Shown one piece after another: positions 1 to 6,752 of a stretch of 7,102 nt of DNA. Source of the DNA: Nitrospirota bacterium (GTDB lineage: Bacteria; Nitrospirota; Thermodesulfovibrionia; Thermodesulfovibrionales; JdFR-85); the NCBI GenBank assembly GCA_013152195.1, contig JAADGU010000084.1, positions 1-7,102 of the forward strand, read 5' to 3'. Made by a program: the position numbers and the translations under genes. A model generated the notes under the pieces. That model was not told the DNA's origin, did no database searches, and worked only from the letters and a program-made list of their open reading frames with translations. Every line of letters begins with the position of its first letter. The first letter of the stretch is position 1.

Positions 1-104
1 TTCAGCAGCGCCCTGTTTTTCTGTGCTACCGTGGCCCTGAGCAGTGCCCTTGCACCTTCTCTTGCCTCAAGGGCCTTTTGAAGAACGAGATCGTGTATAT
101 CCAT
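1..104 (-). CDS. proA: Glutamate-5-semialdehyde dehydrogenase (gamma-glutamyl phosphate reductase), N-terminal fragment
   Basis: This minus-strand gene starts at the ATG complementary to 102-104 and runs off the left edge, so only 34 codons are visible. The translation begins MDIHDLVLQKALEAREGARA and continues LLRATVAQKNRALL. That is the usual ProA opening: an amphipathic helix with a small-residue 'ARxAxxxL' pattern followed by 'QKNxALL'. ProA reduces gamma-glutamyl phosphate to glutamate-5-semialdehyde with NADPH in cytosolic proline synthesis. A GGAGG ribosome site (complement of 116-120) lies 11 nt upstream of the ATG, slightly far but acceptable. The gene is divergent from mutL across a 157-bp gap. 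No catalytic residue is inside the window, so the call rests on the N-terminal pattern alone. Confidence 0.75.
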   Translation of the reverse strand, partial: MDIHDLVLQKALEAREGARALLRATVAQKNRALL

Positions 105-174
105 TTTTTTCTGTACCTCCGTGTCTTTCCTGTTTTGAAGGTTTTTTAAGCATGTAGTCCTTATACAGAGATTA

Positions 175-183
175 ATTATACCA
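175..183 (-). promoter_or_regulatory. Extended -10 promoter for proA
   Basis: Read on the minus strand the sequence is TGGTATAAT, a perfect TATAAT with the TG of an extended -10 element one base upstream. No good -35 hexamer is seen at 16-18 nt, which is typical for extended -10 promoters. The predicted start near 168 would give a leader of about 64 nt before the proA ATG. This is a sequence match only. Confidence 0.5.
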
Positions 184-226
184 GAACTTGCTTGAAAACA
201 TTAACCGGGGGGTTTTCTCCCCTGCA

Positions 227-256
227 TTGAGGTAAAGCCTCCAATAAGGTTAAAAT
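227..256 (+). promoter_or_regulatory. Possible mutL promoter placed for a near-leaderless transcript
   Basis: TTGAGG (227-232) and TAAAAT (251-256, 5 of 6 matches to TATAAT) are separated by 18 nt. Transcription would begin within a base or two of the mutL ATG at 262. No convincing Shine-Dalgarno sequence sits in front of that ATG; the best is AAGG at 246-249, 12 nt away. The -10 overlaps an inverted repeat, GGTTAA (248-253) and TTAACC (256-261) with a 2-nt spacer, which could be an operator. All of this is weak pattern matching. Confidence 0.25.
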
Positions 257-447
257 TAACCATGCCTGAGATAAGGGTACTTCCGGAGGAATTACAGAAC
301 CGTATAGCAGCAGGGGAGGTTATAGAGAGGCCTGCCTCTGTAGTAAAGGAGTTGATTGAGAACTCCATTGATGCAGGAGCCACGGAGGTTGGGGTTGATA
401 TACTCAATGGCGGCAGGCGTCTTATCCGTATCTCTGACAACGGCAGG

Positions 448-456
448 GGGAGCGGG
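448..456 (+). other. Frameshift site in mutL, at the start of the ATP lid
   Basis: The codons for DNGRG end at 450. The bases AG (451-452) are then left over before the correct frame resumes with CGG GAG GAT (R-E-D) at 453. In E. coli and B. subtilis MutL, 12 residues separate DNGxG from HATSKI; here only 10 whole codons remain. The simplest reading is a loss of 4 nt. A single extra G in the G5 run (446-450) would also restore the frame, but would leave the segment one residue short. The total length 262-1955 (1694 nt) is also one base short of a multiple of three. Confidence 0.8.
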
Positions 457-1270
457 AGGATGCACTTATCTGTTTTTATCCCCATGCCACAAGCAAGATA
501 AGCACAGAGGAAGACCTCTTTGATATCAGGACACTCGGGTTCCGGGGTGAGGCCCTCTCATCCATTGCCTCTGTATCAAGGCTGAAGATACTGACCGCCC
601 CTTCAGGCTCAACCCTCGGGGTCTCTGTGGAGATTCACGGAGGGGAACTGAGGGAGGTCAAAGAGGTTGCCCATAGCGGTACAACCATTGAGGTCAATGA
701 CCTCTTCTTTAACACACCGGCAAGGAAGAAGTTTCTAAAGAGCCAGAGAACAGAGGTGTACCATATCGTGGAGACGGTTACCGTGGCAGGGCTGTCGCAT
801 CCTGACGTGGCATTCTCCCTTACAATAGACAGGGCTGAGACCCTCAGGCTTCCTGTGGCCAGCGGTATAAGAGAGCGGGTGCTCCAGATATATGGTGAGG
901 AGTTTTTGAGGGGGCTCAGGGAGGCGAGGGAAAGTAACTCCAGAGCCCTTATATCAGTGGAGGGAAACTTCCGTTCATCAAGGGCCAACCAGTATATCTT
1001 TGTGAACCACAGACCAGTCAGGGATGCCGCTTTAAGGCATGCCGTCTACAGTGCCTATGATACCCTTCTTCCCAGGGACAGGCACCCCATCTTCTTTCTC
1101 TACCTTGATATTGTGCCCTCTGAGGTGGATTTTAATGTCCACCCTGCAAAGAGGGAGGTCCGTTTCAGTGACAGGGAGGCTGTGTACAGGTCGGTTTACA
1201 ATGTTGTCAGGGGGGCCTTGACAATCTCCGGTGAGGAGGATGCAGATTACGGGGTTGAACCTGATGGTTT

Positions 1271-1347
1271 GCAACCCGCAACTCGCAACCCGCAACCCGC
1301 AACTTCCGTGCCGCAACCCGCAACCCGCAACCCGCAACCCGCAACTC
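1271..1347 (+). repeat. Heptanucleotide tandem repeat (GCAACCC-type), 11 units, inside mutL
   Basis: Eleven contiguous 7-nt units fill 77 bp exactly. Seven units are GCAACCC, two are GCAACTC, one is GCAACTT and one (1306-1312) is a degenerate CCGTGCC. The last four perfect units are at 1313-1340. In frame the tract encodes QPATRNP-type heptapeptides in the linker between the ATPase and endonuclease/dimerisation domains. Because 7 is coprime to 3, the pure repeat encodes the same ATRNPQP cycle in all three frames and has no stop. A gain or loss of units therefore leaves the linker readable but shifts the frame of the C-terminal domain unless three units change at once. Confidence 0.95.
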
Positions 1348-2038
1348 CTGAGGCTATCCCCGCTGCTGAATCGCTGTTAAAATACGGGAATAATTTTAAT
1401 TCTGTCTATCTTGGTGATGTATTTGTCGCCTATACCGACGGCCGGGGTATAACGCTCCTTGACCACCATGCCGCCCATGAGAGGATACTTTATGAGCGGC
1501 TCCGCAAGGGTGTTGGCCTTGATGTGACGTACATGCTCTTCCCAAAGCAGGTGAGGCTGCCGGCAAGGGAATACAAGGTGCTTCTCCACCGTCTTGACGA
1601 GATAAGGGAGATGGGGATAGAGGCGGAGGATTTTGGGCATAACACACTTATGGTGAGGGCGGTCCCCCAATTTCTGTTTGATGCTGATATGGCGGGAATC
1701 CTGTCTGATATCGCCTTCTGCCTGATTGAATCCACTGCCGGTTCCCCGATTGAGGATATAAGGGACAGGATTGCAAAGCGGATTGCATGCCACAGTTCGG
1801 TCAGGGGTGCCGTGATGCTGAGCCACGATGAGATTGCACGGCTCCTGAAAGACCTGTCAGAGTCAGAAGATCCTGAACACTGCCCCCATGGGAGACCGAC
1901 AAGGATTCACATGAGCCTTGAGGACTTAAAAAGAATGTTTAAGAGGACAGGTTAACGGACCTCTTGGTTTCTAAATAGATTATTTGTGTAAAATAACTAG
2001 TGTATGTTGTTTGTTCTGTATTGCAGAGATTATAAACC

Positions 2039-2851
2039 ATGACAGAGATATCAGGAATAGAATACTTAAGGGAGATAGGGGCGAGGCTCAGGGCTGTTAT
2101 CCCTCAGCTGAGGTTTTCAGCCACGGTCAGGGAGCCCCTTGAGGTTGGGGCTTCAGGGGATAAGACCTTTCAGATTGACAGGGTGGCTGAGGATACGGTG
2201 GTCTCAGCCCTGAAAGAGCTCGGGAGACCGTTGACTATAATTTCTGAAGAGATGGGTGTGCTGAATATTGGCAGAGGTGGTGACAGGGTCCTGATAGACC
2301 CTATTGACGGCAGCAAGAATGCCGTCTCAGGTGTTCCCATGTTCTGCACCTCTATAGCTGTTGCAGCAGGGGAGACAGTGAAGGAGATATACCTCTCCTA
2401 TATAATTAATCTTCTCAGTGGTGATGAGTTCTGGGCTGAGAAGGGGAGGGGGGCTTACTGGAACGGGCAGAGACTGAGTGCCCAGAGAGATGATAAAGTC
2501 AGGGTGGTTATTTATGAAACACAGAATCCGGGGCGGGACATCCCGAAGATCCTGCCGCTTCTCTCTCTTTCAAACAGGACCCGGTGTTTTGGCTCTACCG
2601 CCCTTGACCTCGCCTTTGTTTCATCAGGCGCTGTGAGTATTTACGCAAACCCTTCGCCTTCAAGGAGCTTTGACTTTGCAGGAGGGCTGCTCCTTGTGAG
2701 GGAGGCAGGCGGCATAATAACTGATACAAGGGGTGAGGATATTGACGGGGTTGAGCTTTCAATAAAAAAATCTACCCCCCTGCTCGTCTCAGGTAATGAG
2801 AGGCTCCATGAAAAGGCCCTGGCGGCCCTTTCAGAATCTCAAAAAGACTGA
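2039..2851 (+). CDS. Inositol monophosphatase / fructose-1,6-bisphosphatase family phosphatase
   Basis: This 270-residue protein has the length and motif order of the Mg2+-dependent, Li+-sensitive phosphatase superfamily. Visible motifs are GASGDKT (D41), SEE (E70/E71), the metal-binding DPIDGS (87-92) followed by KNAVSGVPMF, GSTALDLA (185-192), and FDFAGG with LLLVREAGG (211-225), where D212 is the third metal ligand. The GDKT and DPIDGS forms resemble the archaeal-type FBPase/IMPase (class IV FBPase) more than SuhB. The likely reaction is hydrolysis of a sugar or inositol phosphate in the cytosol, serving gluconeogenesis or inositol-lipid synthesis; the substrate cannot be decided from sequence. 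The start at 2039 is the only sensible ATG. Its Shine-Dalgarno is weak (AGAG at 2025-2028). It begins 83 bp after mutL, with no clear promoter or terminator between them. Confidence 0.88.
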   Translation: MTEISGIEYLREIGARLRAVIPQLRFSATVREPLEVGASGDKTFQIDRVAEDTVVSALKELGRPLTIISEEMGVLNIGRGGDRVLIDPIDGSKNAVSGVPMFCTSIAVAAGETVKEIYLSYIINLLSGDEFWAEKGRGAYWNGQRLSAQRDDKVRVVIYETQNPGRDIPKILPLLSLSNRTRCFGSTALDLAFVSSGAVSIYANPSPSRSFDFAGGLLLVREAGGIITDTRGEDIDGVELSIKKSTPLLVSGNERLHEKALAALSESQKD

Positions 2852-2860
2852 AACGGATAG

Positions 2861-2955
2861 ATGCTGAATCAAGTTCAGCATGACAGCAGTGTAGGGGTGT
2901 TATTCCGGATGATGTTTTGTGGTTTGTCGTTCTGAATCCCGAATCGAGTTCGGGA
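2861..2955. repeat. Pair of related intergenic palindromes (possible two-ended repetitive element)
   Basis: The first palindrome is ATGCTGAA (2861-2868), loop TCAAG, TTCAGCAT (2874-2881). The second is TCCCGAA (2937-2943), loop TCGAG, TTCGGGA (2949-2955). Both follow the scheme xxxGAA-TCRAG-TTCxxx and differ mainly in the outer stem bases. They are flanked on their inner sides by TGACA (2881-2885) and, on the opposite strand, CGACA, so the two ends face each other across about 55 bp. This resembles REP/BIME-like dispersed palindromes, or a small non-autonomous element, in the gap between the phosphatase and ABC-F genes. Neither palindrome has a following T-run, so intrinsic termination is unlikely. 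Confidence 0.6.
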
Positions 2956-3000
2956 AATCTGATAATAACAGGAGTTGAAACTGTTGGAGCGCTTTAATTT

Positions 3001-4863
3001 ATGATTCAGGTTAACGGCTTGGATAAATCATACGGACAGCAGGTTGTCTTTGACAATGTCTCCTTCACGATCAATCCCGGTGAACGTGTGGGATTTGTCG
3101 GAAGGAATGGCCATGGCAAGACCACCCTTTTGCGGATGATACTCGGGCAGGAGCATCCTGATTCGGGAACCATCAGCATTCCTTCCGGTTACAGCATAGG
3201 CCATCTCTCCCAGCATATCCGGTTTGAAGAAGATACGGTGCTGAAAGAGGCATGCCTGAGCCTTCCTGACCAGGAGGACGGTATTGACGAGACTTACAAG
3301 GCTGAAACCGTACTTGCAGGTATCGGGTTTCTCAGGGATGACCTGGACCTCCCTCCAATGGAGCTGTCCGGAGGATACCAGGTGCGGCTTAACCTTGCAA
3401 AGGTGCTGGTCTCTGATCCGAATATTCTCCTCCTTGACGAGCCCACGAATTACCTTGATATTGTCTCCATGCGCTGGCTTGCCCGATTCCTGAGGGGCTG
3501 GCAAAAAGAGCTGATTATAATCACTCATGACCGCAACTTCATGGACAGCGTTACCACGCATACCATGGCCATACACCGCTGCAGGATCCGAAAGGTTCCC
3601 GGTTCCACTGAAAAACTATATCAGCAGTTACTGCTGGAAGAAGAGGTTTACGAAAAGACGAGGACAAACGACGAGAAGAAGCGTAAGGAGACCGAGCAGT
3701 TCATAAACCGCTTCAGGGCAAAGGCAACCAAGGCCAGGGCTGTTCAGTCAAGGGTAAAGGCCCTGCAGAAAAAGGAACAGCTTGAAGAGCTGTCCGAGAT
3801 AAAAAAACTTGCCTTCACCTTTAATTCAGCGCCTTTTACAGGCAGGCAACTGATGGAGGTAAGAGACCTCTCTTTTGGATTTGAGCCTGACGGGCCCCTG
3901 CTGATAGAGGGCTTAAGCTTTTATGTCGGGAAAAAGGACCGCATAGCCATCATAGGTAAAAACGGCAAGGGCAAGACAACACTTCTCAATCTGCTTGCCG
4001 GGGAACTGTCGCCTGTGGGCGGAGCTATTAATTGTCCCCGTGACCTGAAATTAGCATATTTCGGCCAGACAAATATAAACCGTTTGAACCTCCGGAAAAC
4101 CGTGGAAGAAGAGATAATGGATGTGCACCCGGAGCATCACAGGGGCGCAGCCCGCAGTATATGCGGGGCCATGATGTTTCCCGGGGACCAGGCCCTGAAA
4201 AAGCTGGGTGTGCTTTCCGGTGGTGAGAAGAGCCGGGTACTGCTCGGTAAACTGCTTGTCACCCCTGCCAATATGCTGCTGCTGGATGAGCCCACCAACC
4301 ACCTTGATATGGAGTCTACGGACTCACTCCTTGAGGCGATTGATGACTTCAGGGGTGCTGTAGTTATTGTTACACACAGTGAGATGATACTCCATGCGCT
4401 GGCAACACGCCTTATTGTCTTTGATGACGGAAAGGTGACCATATTTGAGGGGACGTACCAGGAATTCCTGGCCCGTGTGGGGTGGAAAAATGAAGACCCT
4501 TCTTCCCGGCCGGCAACTTCAGAGACCGGCCGTACAAGACAATCCGGAAACAGAAAACACCTGCGGCGTATCCGGGCCGGATTGATTAATGAAAAGTCGA
4601 GGACCCTGCGAGCACTGCAGAAGAAGATTGCCGGGATTGAGGGTGAGATAATAAGGCTGGAAGAAAAGACAGAGCAGGATAACAATGATCTTATAAAGGC
4701 CTCTGTTGCAGGTGACGCTGAAACCATCAGGAGACTCTCAAAAGCCATTCATGACTCAAAGTCGGAAATTGAATCTCTCTTTTCTTCACTGGAATCCCTG
4801 CATGGCGATCTTGACAACAGGACAAGGGAGTTTGAGGAGAAGCTTAATACTGTGGAAATATAG
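3001..4863 (+). CDS. ABC-F family ATP-binding protein (twin ATPase, translation factor type)
   Basis: This 620-residue protein has two ATPase cassettes and no membrane segments. Cassette 1 has Walker A GRNGHGKT (34-41), signature LSGGYQ (122-127), Walker B ILLLDEPTNYLD (142-153) and switch H176. Cassette 2 has GKNGKGKT (319-326), LSGGEK (405-410), MLLLDEPTNHLD (425-436) and H459. Between them is a charged helical linker (about 213-268) with FINRFRAKATKARAVQSR, the ABC-F P-site tRNA-interaction motif. Residues about 520-617 are charged and heptad-like, consistent with a C-terminal coiled coil as in Uup or YheS. ABC-F proteins act on ribosomes in the cytosol, easing stalled translation or protecting against antibiotics. 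The linker looks closest to YheS-like housekeeping members; resistance activity cannot be read from sequence. GGAG (2986-2989) lies 11 nt before the ATG. All catalytic residues are intact. Confidence 0.92.
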   Translation: MIQVNGLDKSYGQQVVFDNVSFTINPGERVGFVGRNGHGKTTLLRMILGQEHPDSGTISIPSGYSIGHLSQHIRFEEDTVLKEACLSLPDQEDGIDETYKAETVLAGIGFLRDDLDLPPMELSGGYQVRLNLAKVLVSDPNILLLDEPTNYLDIVSMRWLARFLRGWQKELIIITHDRNFMDSVTTHTMAIHRCRIRKVPGSTEKLYQQLLLEEEVYEKTRTNDEKKRKETEQFINRFRAKATKARAVQSRVKALQKKEQLEELSEIKKLAFTFNSAPFTGRQLMEVRDLSFGFEPDGPLLIEGLSFYVGKKDRIAIIGKNGKGKTTLLNLLAGELSPVGGAINCPRDLKLAYFGQTNINRLNLRKTVEEEIMDVHPEHHRGAARSICGAMMFPGDQALKKLGVLSGGEKSRVLLGKLLVTPANMLLLDEPTNHLDMESTDSLLEAIDDFRGAVVIVTHSEMILHALATRLIVFDDGKVTIFEGTYQEFLARVGWKNEDPSSRPATSETGRTRQSGNRKHLRRIRAGLINEKSRTLRALQKKIAGIEGEIIRLEEKTEQDNNDLIKASVAGDAETIRRLSKAIHDSKSEIESLFSSLESLHGDLDNRTREFEEKLNTVEI

Positions 4864-4879
4864 CAGTAAAGCTTTACTG
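4864..4879. other. Perfect 16-bp palindrome right after the ABC-F stop codon
   Basis: CAGTAAAGCTTTACTG is its own reverse complement and begins on the base after the stop codon. As RNA it could form a 6-bp stem with an AGCU loop. The following bases (TTGGAATGTTTTGCTTC) are T-containing but lack the compact T-run of an intrinsic terminator; a T5 run lies further off, at about 4898-4902. It may be a weak terminator, a 3'-end stabiliser or a binding site. Confidence 0.4.
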
Positions 4880-4949
4880 TTGGAATGTTTTGCTTCTTTT
4901 TGACCACAGCTATCGATGATGTCCCTAAATACAGGTGCACATTGGTATT

Positions 4950-4958
4950 TGCTATAAT
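4950..4958 (+). promoter_or_regulatory. Extended -10 promoter for the delta-60 lipoprotein gene
   Basis: TGCTATAAT is a perfect TATAAT (4953-4958) preceded by TG in the extended -10 position. The -35 region (about 4930-4935, TACAGG) is poor. A start near 4965 would give a leader of roughly 110 nt before the ATG at 5078. I see no recognisable riboswitch in that leader. With the palindrome at 4864 this suggests an independent transcription unit. Confidence 0.45.
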
Positions 4959-5068
4959 GTCTTTATAAGCTGCTCAGTATATGTGTGTCTCCGAAGCAGA
5001 CTAATCCCTGGCGGGGTTGAGCATGTTATTGGATATATGCGGAACAGCCTGTGCCGGGAAAAAACAAA

Positions 5069-5077
5069 GGGGGTAAT
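5069..5077 (+). promoter_or_regulatory. Ribosome binding site that fixes the lipoprotein start at 5078
   Basis: AAAGGGGGT precedes the ATG at 5078, with GGGGG at 5069-5073 and a 4-nt spacer. An in-frame GTG at 5051 would add nine residues, PGKNKGGN-like, ahead of the signal peptide and has no ribosome site of its own. The ATG puts two positive residues (K2, R3) directly before the hydrophobic segment, as expected for a signal peptide. Confidence 0.75.
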
Positions 5078-6655
5078 ATGAAAAGAGGAGGGATTTTGCC
5101 GGTTCTTGCTCTGCTGTTTGTTTCCTTAATTTTGACCGGGTGTATTGGTGAAGAGAGTTATACTGTTGGAGGCACGGTAAGCGGCCTTACAGGTACAGTG
5201 ATCCTGCAGAACAATGGAGGGGATGACTTGGCAGTCACCTCGGATGGGGCCTTTGAGTTTGAGACACCACTTTCCGTTGGTTCGACATACGATGTGACAG
5301 TGGGGACACAGCCTTCCGGGCAGAGCTGTTTTGTTGCAAATGGCACGGGGACGATAGTGGATGCGGATGTCACTGATGTGACAGTAAAGTGTTATGACTC
5401 GGGCAGCCTCGATACCACCTTCGGCAGCGACGGTATTGTAGTTTCGCATAATGCGGCTGGTGGTGGAGGGATAGATCAGGGCTATTCCATTACCACTGAT
5501 CCTGGCGGTAAGATCGTGGTGGCAGGAAGGAGCTTTATGGGACAGACTGCTGCTTTGCCGCCTGGAGATGATTACGGTATAGTGACCTGGAAGTACAATC
5601 CCGATGGAACTCCTGATGCCACCTTTGGCAACGACGGAGTGGTTGTCTACAGTCCAGACCAGGGCGAAGTTGACACCGGGTTTTCTATCACTACTGACTC
5701 GGAGGGGAAAATCCTCGTGGCAGGACAGGCAGATGTCGGGGATTATACATACGCAGTGACCCTGAAGTATAATGCAGACGGAACCCCCGATGCCTCCTTT
5801 GCTGATAACGGGGTGGCCTTATACAATATTGAATATCCTTATGTTTATGCAGGCTACTCCATTACAACGGATTCGAAAGACAAGGTGCTGGTGACAGGAT
5901 TTCGCCATGAAAGCGGCATAATAACCTTGAGATACAACACAGACGGTACGCCTGATAACTCCTTTGACAGTGACGGAGTTGCCCTTTATCACAACCCGCT
6001 CAGTGCGAGTGACTCTGATTACGGCTACTCGATAACCATTGATTCGAGCGACAGGATACTGGTAACCGGATATACAATAGGCCATAACTCCATGCTCATC
6101 CTGAGGTACAAAAGCAACGGAAAGCTTGATACCACCTTTGGCAATGACGGAGTTGTCTTTGCCGGGTCATCTGAGTTGTTTTACAGTACCGGCCGGTCCA
6201 TTACTACAGATTTGGAGGGAAGGATTCTGGTGGCAGGATCGGGATCTAACGGTTCGGATGCGGATATGAGGATCTGGAGGTATAACGATGATGGGACTCC
6301 TGATACCACCTTCGGCACCGATGGGGTTGTAGTTTCGCATAATGCTGCCGGTGGAGATGGTGACGACAGAGGCCAATCCATTGCTGTTGATTCAAGGGGG
6401 AGGATACTGGTGACGGGTTATAGCATAAACAGTTCAGGTGATGCCGACATGGTGGTCTGGAGGTACAATGAGGACGGGACTCCTGATGCCACTTTTGATG
6501 GTGACGGGATTGCCGTTTTCCATAACGCAGCCGGCGGAGACGGTACTGACCGTGGCTCATCCATTACCATTGATTCGAGCGGGAAACTTCTGGTGACCGG
6601 GTGGAGTTCTAACGGTTCAGATAACGACATGGTGATCTGGCGGGTGATCCCCTGA
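5078..6655 (+). CDS. Delta-60 repeat lipoprotein, predicted seven-bladed beta-propeller
   Basis: This 525-residue protein opens with MKRG, a hydrophobic stretch and the lipobox LTGC (Cys22), so it should be lipidated and membrane-anchored on the periplasmic or outer face. Residues 29-105 form a small beta-rich domain of the 'GGTVSGLTGTV' type with C84 and C105, a possible disulfide. From 111 to the end there are seven repeats (111-178, 179-236, 237-291, 292-349, 350-407, 408-468, 469-525). Each reads roughly (P/L)DxTFGxDGVV, then GxSITTDSxGKILVxG, then WRYNxDGT. This matches the delta-60 repeat family (TIGR02608), known mainly from Deltaproteobacteria. Seven repeats of 55-68 residues would fill a seven-bladed propeller. 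The ligand or partner is unknown. The gene ends with tandem in-frame stops, TGA TAA, just before a strong terminator, so it is probably monocistronic. Confidence 0.85.
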   Translation: MKRGGILPVLALLFVSLILTGCIGEESYTVGGTVSGLTGTVILQNNGGDDLAVTSDGAFEFETPLSVGSTYDVTVGTQPSGQSCFVANGTGTIVDADVTDVTVKCYDSGSLDTTFGSDGIVVSHNAAGGGGIDQGYSITTDPGGKIVVAGRSFMGQTAALPPGDDYGIVTWKYNPDGTPDATFGNDGVVVYSPDQGEVDTGFSITTDSEGKILVAGQADVGDYTYAVTLKYNADGTPDASFADNGVALYNIEYPYVYAGYSITTDSKDKVLVTGFRHESGIITLRYNTDGTPDNSFDSDGVALYHNPLSASDSDYGYSITIDSSDRILVTGYTIGHNSMLILRYKSNGKLDTTFGNDGVVFAGSSELFYSTGRSITTDLEGRILVAGSGSNGSDADMRIWRYNDDGTPDTTFGTDGVVVSHNAAGGDGDDRGQSIAVDSRGRILVTGYSINSSGDADMVVWRYNEDGTPDATFDGDGIAVFHNAAGGDGTDRGSSITIDSSGKLLVTGWSSNGSDNDMVIWRVIP

Positions 6656-6663
6656 TAAGAGAT

Positions 6664-6692
6664 AAGAGGCAGGGCAAAAAGCCCTGCCTCTT
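6664..6692. terminator. Strong intrinsic terminator, likely bidirectional
   Basis: A perfect 12-bp stem, AAGAGGCAGGGC (6664-6675) with GCCCTGCCTCTT (6681-6692), closes an AAAAA loop. It starts 8 nt after the lipoprotein stop. The plus-strand T-tract is short (TTTAT); reading leftward, the complementary strand also ends in a TT-rich stretch. It lies between convergent genes and probably terminates both the lipoprotein and dinB transcripts. Confidence 0.85.
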
Positions 6693-6752
6693 TATGATTA
6701 AAAAGCGCAACAGATTATCTGAAATCATAAAAACACTCAACTCTGGTTTCAA

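Larger units (their letters stand above)
262..1955 (+). pseudogene. mutL: DNA mismatch repair protein MutL (endonuclease type), frameshifted in the ATPase domain
   Basis: MutL couples MutS mismatch recognition to strand incision. The ATG at 262 gives the canonical start, with 'NRIAAGEVIERPASVVKELI' and motif I ELIEN (E30, N34), then motif II DNGRG (436-450). That frame then derails and stops at TAA 499-501. The family sequence resumes in the -1 frame at 453 as REDALICFYPHATSKIS, then GFRGEAL, FFNTPARKKF and on to the stop at 1953-1955. Joined, the protein would be about 565 residues, normal for MutL. The C-terminal endonuclease motifs are present: DHHAAHERILYE (1461-1496, H replacing the usual Q of DQHA), ACHSS (from 1785), CPHGRP (from 1881) and a final FKR. 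This suggests a MutH-independent system. The short linker carries a heptanucleotide repeat tract. Apart from the one shift the gene looks well preserved, so the lesion is recent, switchable or an assembly error. Confidence 0.9.

Noticed and set aside
448..456. Programmed -1 ribosomal frameshift at the G5 run in mutL
   Set aside because: A -1 slip would restore the frame, but there is no X XXY YYZ slippery heptamer in the right phase, and the product would lack one residue of a length-conserved lid segment. A 4-nt loss fits better.
1032..1337. Minus-strand open frame opposite mutL, with repeated VAGCGLR-like peptide
   Set aside because: It is the antisense shadow of the GCAACCC repeats and of conserved mutL coding sequence; no ribosome site and no independent coding signal.
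1271..1347. CRISPR array or direct-repeat array
   Set aside because: The units are 7 bp with no spacers, so this is a simple tandem repeat.
1941..1965. Inverted repeat AAGAGG ... CCTCTT around the mutL stop codon as a terminator
   Set aside because: The stem is only 6 bp with a 13-nt loop, and no T-run follows.
4137..4748. Long minus-strand frame (203 codons) inside the ABC-F gene
   Set aside because: It is antisense to the second ATPase cassette and coiled coil, which are fully conserved; its composition is that of a shadow frame.
4959..5077. Riboswitch or small RNA in the lipoprotein leader
   Set aside because: Only short imperfect pairings are visible (for example CTGCT with AGCAG), and no recognised aptamer core is present.
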